Positions 11,794 to 24,020 of a stretch of 64,000 bases of DNA are shown here, piece after piece. Numbering within the stretch: position 1 is the first letter of the stretch; each line of letters starts with the position of its first letter. The notes below the pieces were generated by a model that saw only the letters and a program-made list of their open reading frames with translations, was not told the origin of the DNA and did no database searches. A program made the translations under genes and the position numbers. Origin of the DNA: Typhlomys cinereus (lineage: Eukaryota; Chordata; Mammalia; Rodentia; Platacanthomyidae); assembly GCA_023101885.1 (NCBI GenBank), contig JALPQD010000016.1:7816684-7880683 (forward strand), in the 5' to 3' direction.

Positions 11794-12143
11794 AGAGGGC
11801 CAATGAGATAACCCAGTGGGTAAAGCACCTGCTTGCAAACATGGAGACCCGAATTTGATCCCCATGGTATCTGTGTGCATTCTCCCCTCTCAATAAACAA
11901 ATAATAAAAAAAAAAGGAGGACACTTGAGTGCGTCTGTGGAGGCCAAAGGGAGACATCGGGAATCATCCTGGATTGTTCTACCTCCTGAATTGTTTTATT
12001 CTAAGGTTTCCACCTTCTAGAGCAGGATTACAGGGCACCACCATTTCAGCCTGGAGTTTCTATTCATGGGATCTGGGATCAAAACTCAGATCCTTTTGCT
12101 TATGAAGCAAAGGCTTCAACCTCTGAGCCATCTCTTCAGCCCT
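11690..12143 (-). mobile_element. CA-tailed SINE interrupted by an ID-like monomer
   Basis: (TG)n at 11,713-11,790 and the body at 11,915-12,143 form an antisense CA-tailed SINE. Between them, 11,806-11,914 is a + strand tRNA-like monomer (aacccagtgggtaaagcacc) with an AATAATAAAAA tail. Confidence 0.7.
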
Positions 12144-12504
12144 CATTTTGGTTTTAAACGACAGCGATCCTGGGATTTCTTGGTTCCCGTTTGCCTCTTT
12201 CATTCGACTCTGACTCTTTGAACACAAGTTTATGTGCTGGTCTCTCCTGGGAACAGGGTTATGACAATGATGGAGCAGGCATCTGCCTTCATCCTGCAGA
12301 CAGGGATGGAGCATCTGTCACTCTCGATCATTATCATGTGCTGGTTTAAGTCAACCCTAAGCTCTGCTGAAAGCAACTGGTGGAGGATGGGATCTTCTGT
12401 AGCTGATTGGGAACAAATGGAGCCACAATAAGAAGGAAGAGACATTTGCTGTGGCTTCAACACAGCAAATGAAGAACTTAGGGTGTTAGCAACTCTACCT
12501 TAAG

Positions 12505-12635
12505 GTCTTTTTGTTTTTGTCCTTGAGTCAAGGTCTCACACTGCAGTCCAGTCTGGTCTCAAACTCGCCATCTTCCTGCCTCCCCCTTTGGAGAGCTGGG
12601 ACTATAGTGTGCCCTGTGGCACCTGACAAGCACAG
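12505..12635 (-). mobile_element. B1 SINE
   Basis: Antisense B1 with gtcaaggtctcacactgcag and a diverged end. Confidence 0.65.
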
Positions 12636-13057
12636 TTTTGATTTGTTAGCAACCGAACAGGAAAGGCAGGTGATACTTCTACAGGTAAGGAGGCCCAGAG
12701 AAGCTTGGTAACTTGTCACACAGCTAATGGGAGGTAGAAGACAGAGAGGGCTTGACGGGTTTGGGACATAAATCCTGCCGGATTCTTTGCCCATCACTTG
12801 GTGGATCTCAGAGGAAGGAGAAAGAAACTGACATCAAAAGTGATTCAGGCAGATCTTCAAAGCAGTGTGATGCTTGGACATGTATAACGCACTTTGATGT
12901 GCACACCATCCCTTGGTTTCCTCCTTGAGAAATAAATTCTTCATGAAAGTAACAGGGGCTATTTTGAGAAATGGCAAAGCCCAGATTTGGGTAAAGAGAG
13001 CACAGATGTACATCTAAGGTGCCAAGTAAATAAGCACACAATGAATAGGGGCAGCAG

Positions 13058-13258
13058 GGGCTGGAGAGATGGCTGGCGGAGGTGGGGGGGGGTGTAAGCC
13101 TTTGCCTTGCAAGCAGAAGGCCCTGATAAAAAAGCACCAGACAGAAAAGGCTCCTGGAAGGTGGAGCCTGGGAAATCCCAGAGCGAAGAAATAGGGAAGT
13201 GGAGCAATCCAGGATGATTTCCAAAGTCACTCCTGGACCTCTATAGGCACATACACAG

Positions 13259-13306
<48 letters not shown>

Positions 13307-13328
13307 CAAAAAAAAAGAATAAAATTGG
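13058..13328 (+). mobile_element. CA-tailed tRNA-headed SINE
   Basis: Head gggctggagagatggctggc, a G-run insertion in the head, body words (gcctgggaaatcccagagcg, aatccaggatgatttcc), (CA)n and an A-rich tail. Confidence 0.85.
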
Positions 13329-13336
13329 GGTGGGGA

Positions 13337-13850
13337 TGGGGCCCAGAGAGATGGTTCAGTGAGTAAAACACTTGCTATTCAAGCATAAGAACCTGTGTTT
13401 GGATCCTGAGTTCAGGTCCCAACACCTACGTAAAAATTGGGCATCATAAAAATAAAGTGGGGGCTGGAGAGGTGGCTCAGGGGTTAAGCCTCTGCCTTGC
13501 AGGCGGAAGGTCCTGAGTTCGGATCCTAGACCCCACGTATAGATGCCAGGCGAAGCAAGGGCGGCCTGCATTTCTAGTCCTGGTAGGGTGGAGTCTGTGA
13601 ATCCCGGGGCGGAGTAAACAAGGAGGAGGTGGAGGCGGTCCATGGTGGTTCCCGGATTCGTCTGTGGTTACACACACACACACATACATACATACACACA
13701 TGTGCACACATGCACAATTGAATAAATAATAAATAATAAAAAAATAAAAATAAGGTGATGGAGAAGTGATTGAGGAAGCTACAACATGAATCTCTGACCT
13801 ACACACACACACATACACACACTCTCTCTCTCATACCCAAAAGTATAGGA
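13337..13850 (+). mobile_element. B4-like SINE split by a CA-tailed SINE (13,459-13,744)
   Basis: 13,337-13,458 is the B4 head and 13,745-13,850 the B4 end (ggagaagtgattgaggaagc). The younger SINE between them has a complete head, body, CA tract and (AATA)n tail. Short flanking aaaaataa copies look like its target duplication. Confidence 0.75.
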
Positions 13851-14654
13851 ACTAATATGATAAATTTTAAATTAGAAAAAACAATGGGGACGTGTCAAAA
13901 GGACACTGGCACCAACCCAAAGGGCCTGAAAGGGGCTGCTATTGGATAAGTGTGGGATAATTTGAGCATCCAATAACAGTAGCAAGGATTTGCAACCCAC
14001 TGAATAAAACAACAATCCGTCAGCCCATCCTGATAAAAATAAACACTGTAGAATGTAGACAAAGAAATGTAAAGGGCACGATAGAATTAGAAAAATCGCC
14101 ATTCGGCAGCTGTCACAGTGACAATTCTTTTGGGCAAGAGTTGCTAATGAGAACTAAAACCGGTGGGTGGAGAAATAAGGTATTTACAACGATGCAAAGA
14201 ATCATCAAGAAGATACTTGTAAATCTCAGAGGGAAAAGCTGCAGAGAGACTAGGCAAGTACCATCTTAACTGAGGGACTGAAGTTCAGATTGCCAGGAAG
14301 GAGCAGGAACTCCCTGCTTTCAGGACGACCCTACATTTCTGTTATTCCTGTCACGGAAACTGAATGGAATCATGAGGAAACACCAGACACGTCCAAACTG
14401 TTCAGCAATAACTGACATTTGGTCTTGCAGAATGTCAAGATCGCAGAAGACAAAGACAAAGGGAGAGTCTAAGACTTGGAACCAGAGAAGTGTGACGTCA
14501 TGAGGAAGTCTTGGAACACACATGTATTTATCTCACTTTGAATAGCACTGGCAGAACAGTTATAGTTTACATGAGGAACCTATATCAGTATCAGATGACA
14601 GCAACATTAATCTCCTAAGTCTTTAAACTTATGAAATTTTATTTTTCAGTTACT
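13851..14654. other. Intergenic, no recognised feature
   Basis: No supported gene or repeat. Confidence 0.35.
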
Positions 14655-14726
14655 TTTGTGGTACTGGGAAGTAAATTTAAGGCCTTGTAGATGCTAGGCA
14701 AATGCTACATCTCCAGCTGTCATAGT
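14655..14726 (-). mobile_element. ID SINE remnant
   Basis: Antisense ID words: ttgtagatgctaggcaaatg followed by ctacatctccagctg. Confidence 0.55.
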
Positions 14727-14727
14727 T

Positions 14728-15165
14728 AATGCAGGTGTTCACTTGACAGTTGAGGGTTTGAGTTCTGGGCACATTTGTAAAGAATTATTGGTAGAATTAG
14801 CCCGGGATATACCTGCAGGAGATTGTTTAGTTGATTATCTAAGGAAAGGCCCAGTTATGATAGGTGGGACTAGGCCCTGGGCAGATGAATAAAATGAAGG
14901 GAACTGGTTGAGGAAGTTGGCATCCTTTGGTACACTTGGCCAGACATGCTGGTCTGGCAAGTAGGGATCATCCTTCTTTCAGTAGTCCTGTGGATATATG
15001 GATACGTGTGGCCAGTTCCCTCAGCCCTGGTATTTGTGAAGATGCTCCTGTCAAGCTGGATTAAGAACTGTAACTGTACAACTGTAAGCTAGAATAAAAC
15101 TCTTTCTTTCCCCTTAAGCTGTTAGGTCATGAATTTATCAGCAGCATACAGAGTAACTGCAACAC
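14728..15165 (+). mobile_element. hAT/URR1-like non-autonomous DNA transposon relic
   Basis: The start (gttcacttgacagttgaggg), internal aaggcccagttatgataggt, and end (aataaaactctttctttccc, gctgttaggtcatg) resemble rodent URR1-type hAT-Charlie elements from memory. A related copy lies at 17,150-17,550. Confidence 0.5.
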
Positions 15166-15174
15166 CAGCTCTGT

Positions 15175-15325
15175 TTTTTGTTCGTTGTTTGTTTTGTTTG
15201 TTTTTCCCCTACTTTCTAATTCGAGCTGGTCTTAGTAAATTGCCTAGGCTGGCCTCAGATTTATGATTCTTCTGTCTCCACTTCCTGAGTGGCTGAGATT
15301 ACAGGTGCATGCTAAAGGGCCAGCT
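15175..15325 (-). mobile_element. B1 SINE
   Basis: Antisense B1 with a TTTGTTTG start and gattacaggtgcatgctaaa end. Confidence 0.65.
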
Positions 15326-15476
15326 AAACTTTATAAATAAATTTATGTTTTATTTTATAAATATAAATATAATTGTAAAATATAAATTATAAAAATATTT
15401 TATAAACATAAATACAAATTATAAATTTTATAAATATAAATATATAAATATATTTATAAATATAAAATATAAGTAG
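15326..15476. repeat. AT-rich (TATAAA)n low-complexity tract
   Basis: About 150 bp almost wholly A/T made of TATAAA/ATAAAT words. It can fold or unwind easily. Confidence 0.9.
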
Positions 15477-15909
15477 GTACCTGGACAATGTATGTTGATG
15501 GCAGTAGCTTTGCAATTCAAAAGAATATGGTTTGAATGTGGAGTCTACCCTCTGGAAATAATTTACAAAAGCACACAAGCATTGAGGAGCAAGGAGGTGT
15601 CCTGAATTACTCCTGAATGTTTTAGAGAAAGAAAAACATAGAGAATGGTGAGGTAAATGTAGTGAGATGGCAATTTGGAGTTTGGAGACTTTAGGTAAAG
15701 GGCATGTGTCAATCATATTGTTTTATGACTGAAAATATTGCAAAATAAAAAGCTAAAAATAGTGTAGTGCTAAAAATAATAATGTCGAGGCTCTAATTGG
15801 ATCACTATAAGGGTCAACATGATCTGAGGCCAGTGTCTAGAATAACATACTCGTAGTTAATAAACGTTATTTTATTAGGTAAAAATGTTGATTCTTAAAT
15901 ATTACATGA

Positions 15910-16112
15910 TTGTTAATTACAGAGAAGAAGAGAGACAGACAAACAGAGAGAGAGAGAGAGAGAGAGAACATGAAGAAGAGGAGAGTTGGAGATCAGAGGA
16001 CTTTCAGAAGTCAGTTCTCTCCTTCCACCATAGCAGGTCTGGGGATTGAACTCAGGTCTCCAGGTTTGCATGGAGGCACTTTTACTTGCTAAATGACCTC
16101 ATGAGCCCAAAT
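15910..16112 (-). mobile_element. RSINE1-like SINE with (GA)n tail
   Basis: Antisense pattern: GA tract, then cagttctctccttccaccat, then ggggattgaactcaggtctc. Confidence 0.75.
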
Positions 16113-16780
16113 TGTTGGTTCTTCAACTCTGAAGAGAATGGCTTGTTTTCTCAGTCAATTACTTATCTAACTGAAGTACAATGAAGTACCATTTTACATT
16201 CTAGTGCATGCACACAGATTCAAGCCATGGTCTTTCCAGTTCCAAAGCCAGTGTGGTTGTCAATGCTTCTGTCATCATTAATAAACATTGACCGGGTTTC
16301 TATTACCTTACTTGTCTGCATCTCATAACAGTGCTTAGTGAGTGAAGACACGTGAATGCTAAGAGCCACAGGAATCACGTACAGTCCGCTACAACTGACG
16401 GATGAGTGGAGGAGCTACCATCTCCCTCCGCTGGTGAAACGAGGGAGGAGGAAGTGGTCCCAGAGCCATGGATGACGCAGATAGAGCAGAAATGCTGTTG
16501 CAGCAGAAAGAGAAGAGAGAAAAGATAATCCCAGGCTTCTTCCCTTCTGCCCACTGCGCTCAGATGACCTTTCCCGCTGACCCAAGGCACTGGGAAGTGC
16601 AGCCCAACAGGCTCAGGGTCACCACCCCACCTTTGCCTGCCCCCAAGAAGGATGAGAAAAGAACATCAGGGTCCAGGGACCTTCACAGCCTGTGACCTTT
16701 CCTAACTTTCAGATGCTCATCTGTGCCTGGCAAGGATCCAGGCCTCTTAGGTGAGTCTGAGCAGATCCTTGGCTGAGGAT
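16113..16780. other. Intergenic, no recognised feature
   Basis: Includes a 75-codon frame at 16,468-16,695 with no family resemblance. Confidence 0.35.
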
Positions 16781-17150
16781 TCTTTTTACTGTTGTTTGTA
16801 TTGTTCGTGACAAATTCACTGTGTAGCCTAGGCTGGTATTGAACTCATGAACTCTTCCTGCCTCAGTGTCTTAGGTGAAGGATTACAGGCATATGTTACC
16901 ATGCCCCCTCCTTGGCTACTGAGAAAGGAGAACACGGCACCTCGTACCTCTGATCATTTTGTTTTAACTTTTTTTTTTTTTTTTTCTGAGACAGTCTCTT
17001 TATGTAGCTAACAAGCTGCACTGGTACCTACCATGTACTCTGAGGTGACTTCAACTGACCATGAGGCCCAGGATGGCCTACACATCATGATCCTCCTGCC
17101 TCAGCCTCCAAAGTGCTGAGATTCCAGGTATGTGGCCACTGTATCTGGAC
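16781..17150 (-). mobile_element. Two B1 SINE copies in tandem
   Basis: Antisense copies at 16,781-16,908 (tgtagcctaggctggtattg) and 16,970-17,150 (T-run, gaggcccaggatggcctaca, aagtgctgagattcca). Confidence 0.65.
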
Positions 17151-17550
17151 ATGCCAGTTATTAACTTGACTTGAAAACGAGCCTTTCGACACATCAGTGA
17201 AGAATGATTTAGTTTAGGGAAGCCTTTGAGCACGTTTGCAGGATATTCTCTACCTGATATAGAAAAATCCTGTCCAAGCTGGATGGGATCATTCTTTGGG
17301 CTGATGGATAAGGTCGAGAGAGAACTACTTGGCAAGCTGGCAGACTGGCAACCTGTAAAGTATGTCTTATTTGTTGCCCCCCCTCTTCCTGTGACTATTA
17401 TATGGCCAGTTTCCCCAGCTCTTGATGCCGGTATCACTCTCCCGCCATAATAATCCACTGTATCCTAGAACTAAGAGCATAAATAAACTCTTGGTCCCCC
17501 TAAATTGCTGGGATCATGTAATCATCATGGCATTATGAAGCCAGGACACC
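17150..17550 (+). mobile_element. hAT/URR1-like DNA transposon relic
   Basis: The same layout as 14,728-15,165: ccagttattaacttgacttg at the start, aataaactcttggtccccct near the end. Internal parts differ more. Confidence 0.45.
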
Positions 17551-17589
17551 TAGCTTCCTCTCATCTTTTTTTATTCTAGAAAAGTATTT

Positions 17590-18125
17590 GGTGGTATCCA
17601 CTGAAGTTGAACATACTATGACCTAGCATTTTTATCCCCAGTTGTATGCTCAGCAGAAATATGTACCTCTACTCACCAAAGCATATACTAAAGTAAATGG
17701 TCACACTCATTACAATAGTTCCTGACTAGAAACTCCCAGGTGAACACCAGAGGCGCAATGCATGATCACAATGGAATACTGGAGAGTGGATGGCCTCAAA
17801 TCACTCACATGGAATAAGTGGCTCTTGTCAACATGTGGAAGAAGTGAAAGAAGCCAGAGATGCAAAGGAGTATGGGAGGCATGATTCCGTTTATCATAAA
17901 AAGAAGAGTAGGCATCGTTCATGTCTGGCTTAGGGAGTCAGGAAAGAGGTTGTTAACCCTTCAGGGTAGTGATAACAATTAAGGGCTCTTTGGGAGGCTG
18001 TTTTGATAGTATTCTCTTCACTCAGTCACATGCTGGTTACACAATTCTGCTTTGCTTTAGAAGTCGTACATGTGACACTTACAATTTGTACACATTTTCT
18101 TGTAAATACTTAATAAAAAGAGAAT
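17590..18125 (+). mobile_element. Old L1 3' end
   Basis: Words typical of old L1 3' regions: atggaatactggagagtgga, then cacttacaatttgtacacat and AATAAAAAG at the end. No open frame. Confidence 0.65.
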
Positions 18126-18605
18126 ACCCTAGTGGAGGGGCTACCTTTTTTTTCCACTTTCTGTTCTCCCATCTCAATTCAGAGAGCTCCTCTTGAAATT
18201 CGGGGAAAAAGGAGACTGAACTTGGACTTGTGGCCAAAGGTGATGCAATGTGTTTCAGGGGTGGCCTTGAGGTTTGGTAGCCTGGTCCTGTTTCTCACTC
18301 TCTTGCTCGCTCTACTCCCTGGTGGCTGCTTCTACTCAAATTGGCCTCCTGCCTTGGCTGCTGGCTGCCATGTCTTCTGCTGTGCTGCTTCCATCAGAAA
18401 TGAGCTGGGAAGACTCTGCTGGAAACGTAAGCCAATAAATAACTTTTCTACCTTAAAAAAAAATTAAATGTAGTGGATTGGGCCTTGTCCAGGTGCTGAG
18501 CCCGGGCTGAGCTTATGTGGAAACGGCTCCAGAAGGTTCCATCGCATACATGGACACAAAGTCCTAGGGGGCACCCCTGGGGTGAAGTCAAGAAGACACA
18601 CAGCT

Positions 18606-18814
18606 GGGGCTGGAGAGGTGGCTCAGGGGTTAAGTCTCTGCCTTGCAGGTGGAAGGTCCTGAGTTCAGATCCTAGACCCCACGTATAGACTCCTGGAGGA
18701 AGCGGGGGCGGCCTGCGTTTCTGGTCCTGGTAGGGCGGAGCCTGTGAATCCCAGGGCAGAGTAAACAAGGAGGAGGTGGAGGCATCCAGGGTGGTTCCCG
18801 AATTCACCTGTGGT

Positions 18815-18868
<54 letters not shown>

Positions 18869-18915
18869 CGCACAATTGAATAAATAATAATAATAAAAAA
18901 ATAAAAAAAAAATAA
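18606..18915 (+). mobile_element. CA-tailed tRNA-headed SINE
   Basis: A near-complete copy with head, body (gcctgtgaatcccagggcag), 44-bp CA tract and (AATAAT)n tail. Very close to the copy at 13,459, so both are probably recent. Confidence 0.88.
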
Positions 18916-21900
18916 GACACACAACTAATGAGAAGCTGGGGCAGGATTTGAAGCCAGATCACATTGATGCCAGAGGCCGGGGTTATATTTTTGATCTTCT
19001 GACAGAGATAGCACAAGTGTCTAACTTTCCTTTGTTCTGCCGCCATTGACACAATGGTTTTGGTTGATGAGACTTGTCCTTTCGTGGAGACCTCCTCACT
19101 GGCCTGTAATAACACGCCCCTGATTCTAATTTTTCAAATAGGAGAGCTACCTTAGCAGTGAACAGGTGGATATTCTAGTGCTTTCTGACATCTTTGTGCC
19201 TCAGTGTCTTCTTCGGCTGGGATAAAGCTACTTCTAGATATCAAAGATACCTCAGCCTATCCAGTTTCCCCCAATACTTTTGATTGCAGTAAGAAGACTT
19301 GGTCCTGACCTGAAGGTAAGGCCCAGACAGGCCTGCATAACTCTGAGCCAGGAATCAAGTTGAACACGGACCCCAGCAGGAAGCATTGCAACGGTTCACA
19401 CCAAATGGCAGGCAGACTCTGCTGAGTGTTGCTCAAATGCCAAAATAGACCAGCCTTCCTCTGGTTTCTAAATCTGCCCACCTTGCTCTCTGGGCAGTGC
19501 ACAAGCTCTTCCCTTCCAGGGTATCACTCTTCCCTTTGACCTTGGTTTGGGGGTTAAGGTTGTGGTCAAGTTTGGGCTAAGGGTCTGGTTATCTGGTTTC
19601 GAATTCTACTCAGTCTTCGTATCTCAGCCAAGACCTCATTTGCTCCAGGAACTTTCCCTGATGTCTTGAAATCTGGCTCACTCTACACTCCCCCTCTGTG
19701 CACTTACTACACTGGATCATAGATACTTAAGTTAAACAGGAAGCTCCACTGAGTGTAACTACCAATAGCCTTGCTGCTCACTGCTGCAGGGCAGGGCCAT
19801 GCACACAGTAGGCACTTAAGGAACATTTGCTTAAAGAATGAAAGCAAGTGCTGTGGAAGTCACTAGGTGAGGGTCCACCTTGTGAGACTTGTCTTGCTTC
19901 CGTAATTGGGAAATAGCCACTTATTTGTAAGCTGGAGTTTCTTTATCTGATTTTTTAAAAAAGTTTCTTTCTCTTTGGGGGAAGAAGAAATCAATTACGT
20001 CTAATGTAAGGTTGAAGCTAAATACTTGAGTAGATCTGACTCTATGGTTCAAATCATAAAATCCTACATAATACAGGTAGGGGACAACAAAGGAAGGAGG
20101 TCCCCAAAAAGGAGGGAGTAGGAAGACTGAAGGGGAAGGCAAGAATGTGGACATGGAGTTATTCACTAAACAAAGGTGTGTTCTCCTTGCTTCCCAGACA
20201 ACAAATGCCTCTCTATGAAGATTTTTTTCACAGCTGCAATATGGCAGGGGGAGGGGTAAAGACAGATAAGTCTTGATTATGGTGCTTGTCTTGTTTACCT
20301 GTGGATTGTTTGGCAGCACAGTGGGTTGAATGGTTTCTCCCAAATAGTCACATCTACCTGGGACCTTCAAATGTACCTTTTTTTTTTTAAAGGGTCTTCA
20401 CTGATGTCATTAGTTCAGGATACAAAAATGAAATGATTCTAGATCATAGTTGGCTCTAAACCTAATGGTCTATAATCATTTTTCAGTTAAAACTGGGAGA
20501 GGAAAAATAGATCTGATGGCTTTAAGAAAGACAGTGGGCATTTGGAGACACAGAGAAGGAAGTCAGGCAAAACGGAAGCAGAGATTGGAACCATGTAGTT
20601 GCAAGTTCACCAAGGATGGCCAGGAGCCACCAGCCACCAGGGAAGAGGTGTTCCCTAGAGTCTTCAGAGGGAAATGAGTCTTGCCAATAGCTTGATTTAG
20701 GACTTCTAGTCTTCAGAGTTGCAAGAGGGAAAAAAATCTCTGTTGCTTTGGAGATCATTTGCCACCATGATGCTAGGAAAACAGCAAGAACAGCAGCCCT
20801 GCCATCGCTAGCAGATACTAGCAGAAGCCTCACTATGACAAACGAAAATAGGTCGGTATTTCCAAAAGAGTCCTGGGATAGGAGTCCCCAACCAGCCACT
20901 GAGAACCATTACAGTTCACAGGGCAGATGAAGGTACAGAATGAGCAAGGTAAATGAGATTTAAATTTTGGCTCCACCCAGAATAGCTACGTGATCTTGGG
21001 CAGCCCGCTCAGCTTCTCTGAACCTCAATCTTCTGAACAGGGGCGCATTGAGGTGCCTGTATCTCATGGAATCATCAACTCTGATGAAACCAGTTGGTGG
21101 AAGAACGTGCTTTCCACAGCATCGAACCTACAGTTAGCCCTCAACAAATAGTAACTGAGACAAGAATTGATGCGAGCCTATTTATTGAGCAATGATAATA
21201 TTGCCTAATGGGTAATAAATACACAAAGAACTAACAATGGTAATCACGGCTATTATTATTTAAAGCCTGCCCTCTGAGTCACTCTGTGACACAATAATCT
21301 ACCCTTAGCAACTGCATGTGGGGCTGAGGTTCCCCCAGGTGGAGGAGGTGTTGGAGCACCCCCTCTGGATCATCCTTTTCACATCAATCTTTTTTCCATC
21401 CCATGGGACACTCAGAAGAATCTGCTCTGACTTCTCCACACTTTTTGCCACCTCTCCTAGACACCAGGGCCATGCTCCTCAGGGGCCTGACCCTGAGAAC
21501 AGAAGCGGATGACCTTAGTGGAGACTGGCTTTATTTTCACAGGCCTCTCTCCTAGGGAGTCTCGTATAGCTAGTTCTGGAGCTGGGTGGTAATCTTCAGG
21601 TTGGATTTCAGATGTATTTAGTAATTGAAGTCCTTCAGGAAGCAGACTCCTGTTTGGTATGGGCATGATGGAGGAGACCTTAGCAAAGGACTGTTTCTCC
21701 CCACGTGGGCAGAGTGAAGGGTACGGGCAAGGATGGAGAGGTATTCAGTAGTAACCTTCTAGTCAGGTAGGGAAACGGAAAGATGGGGAAACCAACATCC
21801 AGTGAGGGGCCAGTGAACACGTGGTGGGGTCATAGAGGGACTGTAAACCTGCACCAGAACTGTGGTGGGGAAGGAGAGAGAGAGCAAAGAGGAAAGAGCC

Positions 21901-22490
21901 CCAAGCGTTCTCTCCTCACCCCCACCCATCTCCTGTTCCCTCTCTCTTCCTCTCGCACTTATCACTTCCACTCTTCCCTGACTTCTTTCCCTTGCTTCCT
22001 CTCTCTTCTCCCATCCCTCTGTCTCTCTCTCCTTCCCCTCTTCCTTCCTCTCCTCGTTACCCCTTTCTGTTCCTCTCCTGCTTTCTCTCCTCCTCTCTTC
22101 CACTCTTCCTTCTTCTAGTTTTATTGACATGTAACAAAGTGCACAATGATGATAACTGCCTTCATCCAGGCAAAGGACAGTGGTGACTTGGACCACCAGT
22201 GGTTGCAGCAATTGAGAAGTTAAGTTTTGGATTTATTTCGAAGGATGAGCCCATGGAATCTGGTGACTAATCAGACATGGAGTGGAGGCACAGAGGGGAC
22301 TGAAGGGCTACACAGAGGAGGTCATCAGTTACTAAGACGGGGAAGAATTCGGGAAAAGTGGTTTTGGAAGGTGAGAAAATAAAAAGAAAAAACAACCCTG
22401 ACTTCAGTGGGATCATGTGAAGTTTGTCACTAGTATTGCACACCCAAGAGCAGTAGGGACTGGATGTGCAAGGTTGGAGACAAGGAGAGT
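18916..22490. other. Intergenic, mostly unique with MIR/L2 relics
   Basis: MIR- or L2-like pieces are recognisable at 18,916-18,990 (antisense), 19,775-19,855 (cacacagtaggcacttaagg) and 20,940-21,165 (gctacgtgatcttgggcagc). A CT-rich stretch is at 21,930-22,115. No exon supported. Confidence 0.5.
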
Positions 22491-22734
22491 TTGTTAGTTT
22501 TGGAGTTTTATTGACGAATGATTGATATGCAAAAAAGTATGCTTATGAAAGGGAGACATGTCCAATTTGGTAAATTTTGCTGCATGTGCACATCCATGGC
22601 ATTTCCTCTGTTCCTCATGTGGTCGATTCCACAGTTCCACTTTCCTGTGTCTCCTGCATCCCAGGCGGCCACTGATCTGCTTTTTATCCCCGTAGATCAC
22701 TGCACATTTTTCTTTTGCATGCGTGTGCGCATGT

Positions 22735-23010
22735 GAGTGCATGTGTGTGTGTGTGTGCTCATACTAGAGGGGCGCTTGAGTGTATGTGCCTGTGAAGGCC
22801 CAAGGGTGACATCAGGAATCATCCTAGATTGTTTGTTGTACCTTCTCGTTGCTTTGCTGTGGGGTTTCCCCGGCTCTGCTTTCCAGAGCTGGAATTGCAG
22901 GCCCTCACCATTTCTGCCCAGCATGTTTATATAGGATCTGGGGATTGAAATCAGGTCCTTTTGCTTGTGAGGTCAAAGGCTTTAACTTCCTAAGCCATCT
23001 CCCCAGTTCC
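22735..23010 (-). mobile_element. CA-tailed tRNA-headed SINE
   Basis: Antisense copy: short TG tract, gtgacatcaggaatcatcct, and the head end taagccatctccccagttcc. Confidence 0.8.
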
Positions 23011-23024
23011 AGTGTGCATTTTCT

Positions 23025-23476
23025 TTTTTGTATATATTTATTTTATTTCTCTAGTTTTACAAGCATATTGAGTACTCATCCCTGCTTCCCTCCATCGCCC
23101 CTCCCATTTCCCTCCCTTCCCTTAATCAATCCATCCCACTCCCTCCTACCCTCCTGTCTGTCTGCTTCTATGGACCCCTTGTCTACTTTTGTGGGGGGTT
23201 CAGACCTCTTGTGGCATTCGAAGTCGCTTCTCTTTGGGCCACCCCACTGATAGGAGCATTTTAGTCCCCAAGATTACCACTCTATGTTCTTATCTCTCTG
23301 AGTTCCTCTACAGTCTATGCGGGCATGTTGGTGTATCAGTCATTATGCAGGTCTGGGAAGGACAAGTCTCATTGCAGTCAGTTCTTAGATGCAGCAGTCC
23401 TGCCTTGAATGGAATGTCTTGTCCAATGGTGAACCTTCCCATCTTTAGGTTCTTACAATCTCACCGCCCCCTCCAA
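23025..23476 (-). mobile_element. L1 3'-end insertion, family B, with target duplication
   Basis: Flanked by tgtgcattttct at 23,013-23,024 and again at 23,477-23,488. The antisense element ends in an A/T-rich tail next to the left copy. It has a purine-rich 3' UTR tract (seen as CT-rich on the + strand). A second copy lies on the + strand at about 59,480-60,075. Confidence 0.75.
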
Positions 23477-24020
23477 TGTGCATTTTCTAGAATGTCATCT
23501 ACATAGATCCACTTAGCACAAATCTTTTGTTTGACTTCCTTCACTCAACATACCTATTTGAGATTTAAGCATGTGTGTCAGTGATTTAGCATCTGTTTTT
23601 TACAGGAGAGTATCTCATCATATAGGACAATTTCTTTATTCTTTCATCTGGAGCAGACATTTCGGTTGTTCCCCATTTGGGGCTATTAAAAATAAAGTAC
23701 CATGAGCATTCTTATCTCTGGATATGGCATTTTCAAATGGACCTAGAGTTTCCTTCCTCATGGGTGAGTACCTCAGAGTGACATGACTGCATTTTATGGT
23801 AGAAGTATTTTAGGTTTTTAGAAACTGCTAAACTGTTTTTCAAAGGAGTTTGCTATATTACATTTGGACCAGCATTTGAAATCTTTAACTATTTCTTGAT
23901 GTAATCAATCATTTTATATTATGTGCACTATATAGGGTCTTTAATGGTAAGTTATGGTTTTAATGTTCATTTCTGGAAGGATTGATGATACTAAATATTT
24001 ACTGTTTTGCTGTCCTCACA

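Larger units (their letters stand above)
22500..24000 (-). mobile_element. Old L1 split by two younger insertions
   Basis: 22,500-22,705 and 23,489-24,000 read as antisense L1 3' sequence (ttgttccccatttggggcta, aaactgctaaactgtttttc). Between them lie a CA-tailed SINE and an L1 3'-end copy with a 12-bp target duplication. Confidence 0.7.
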
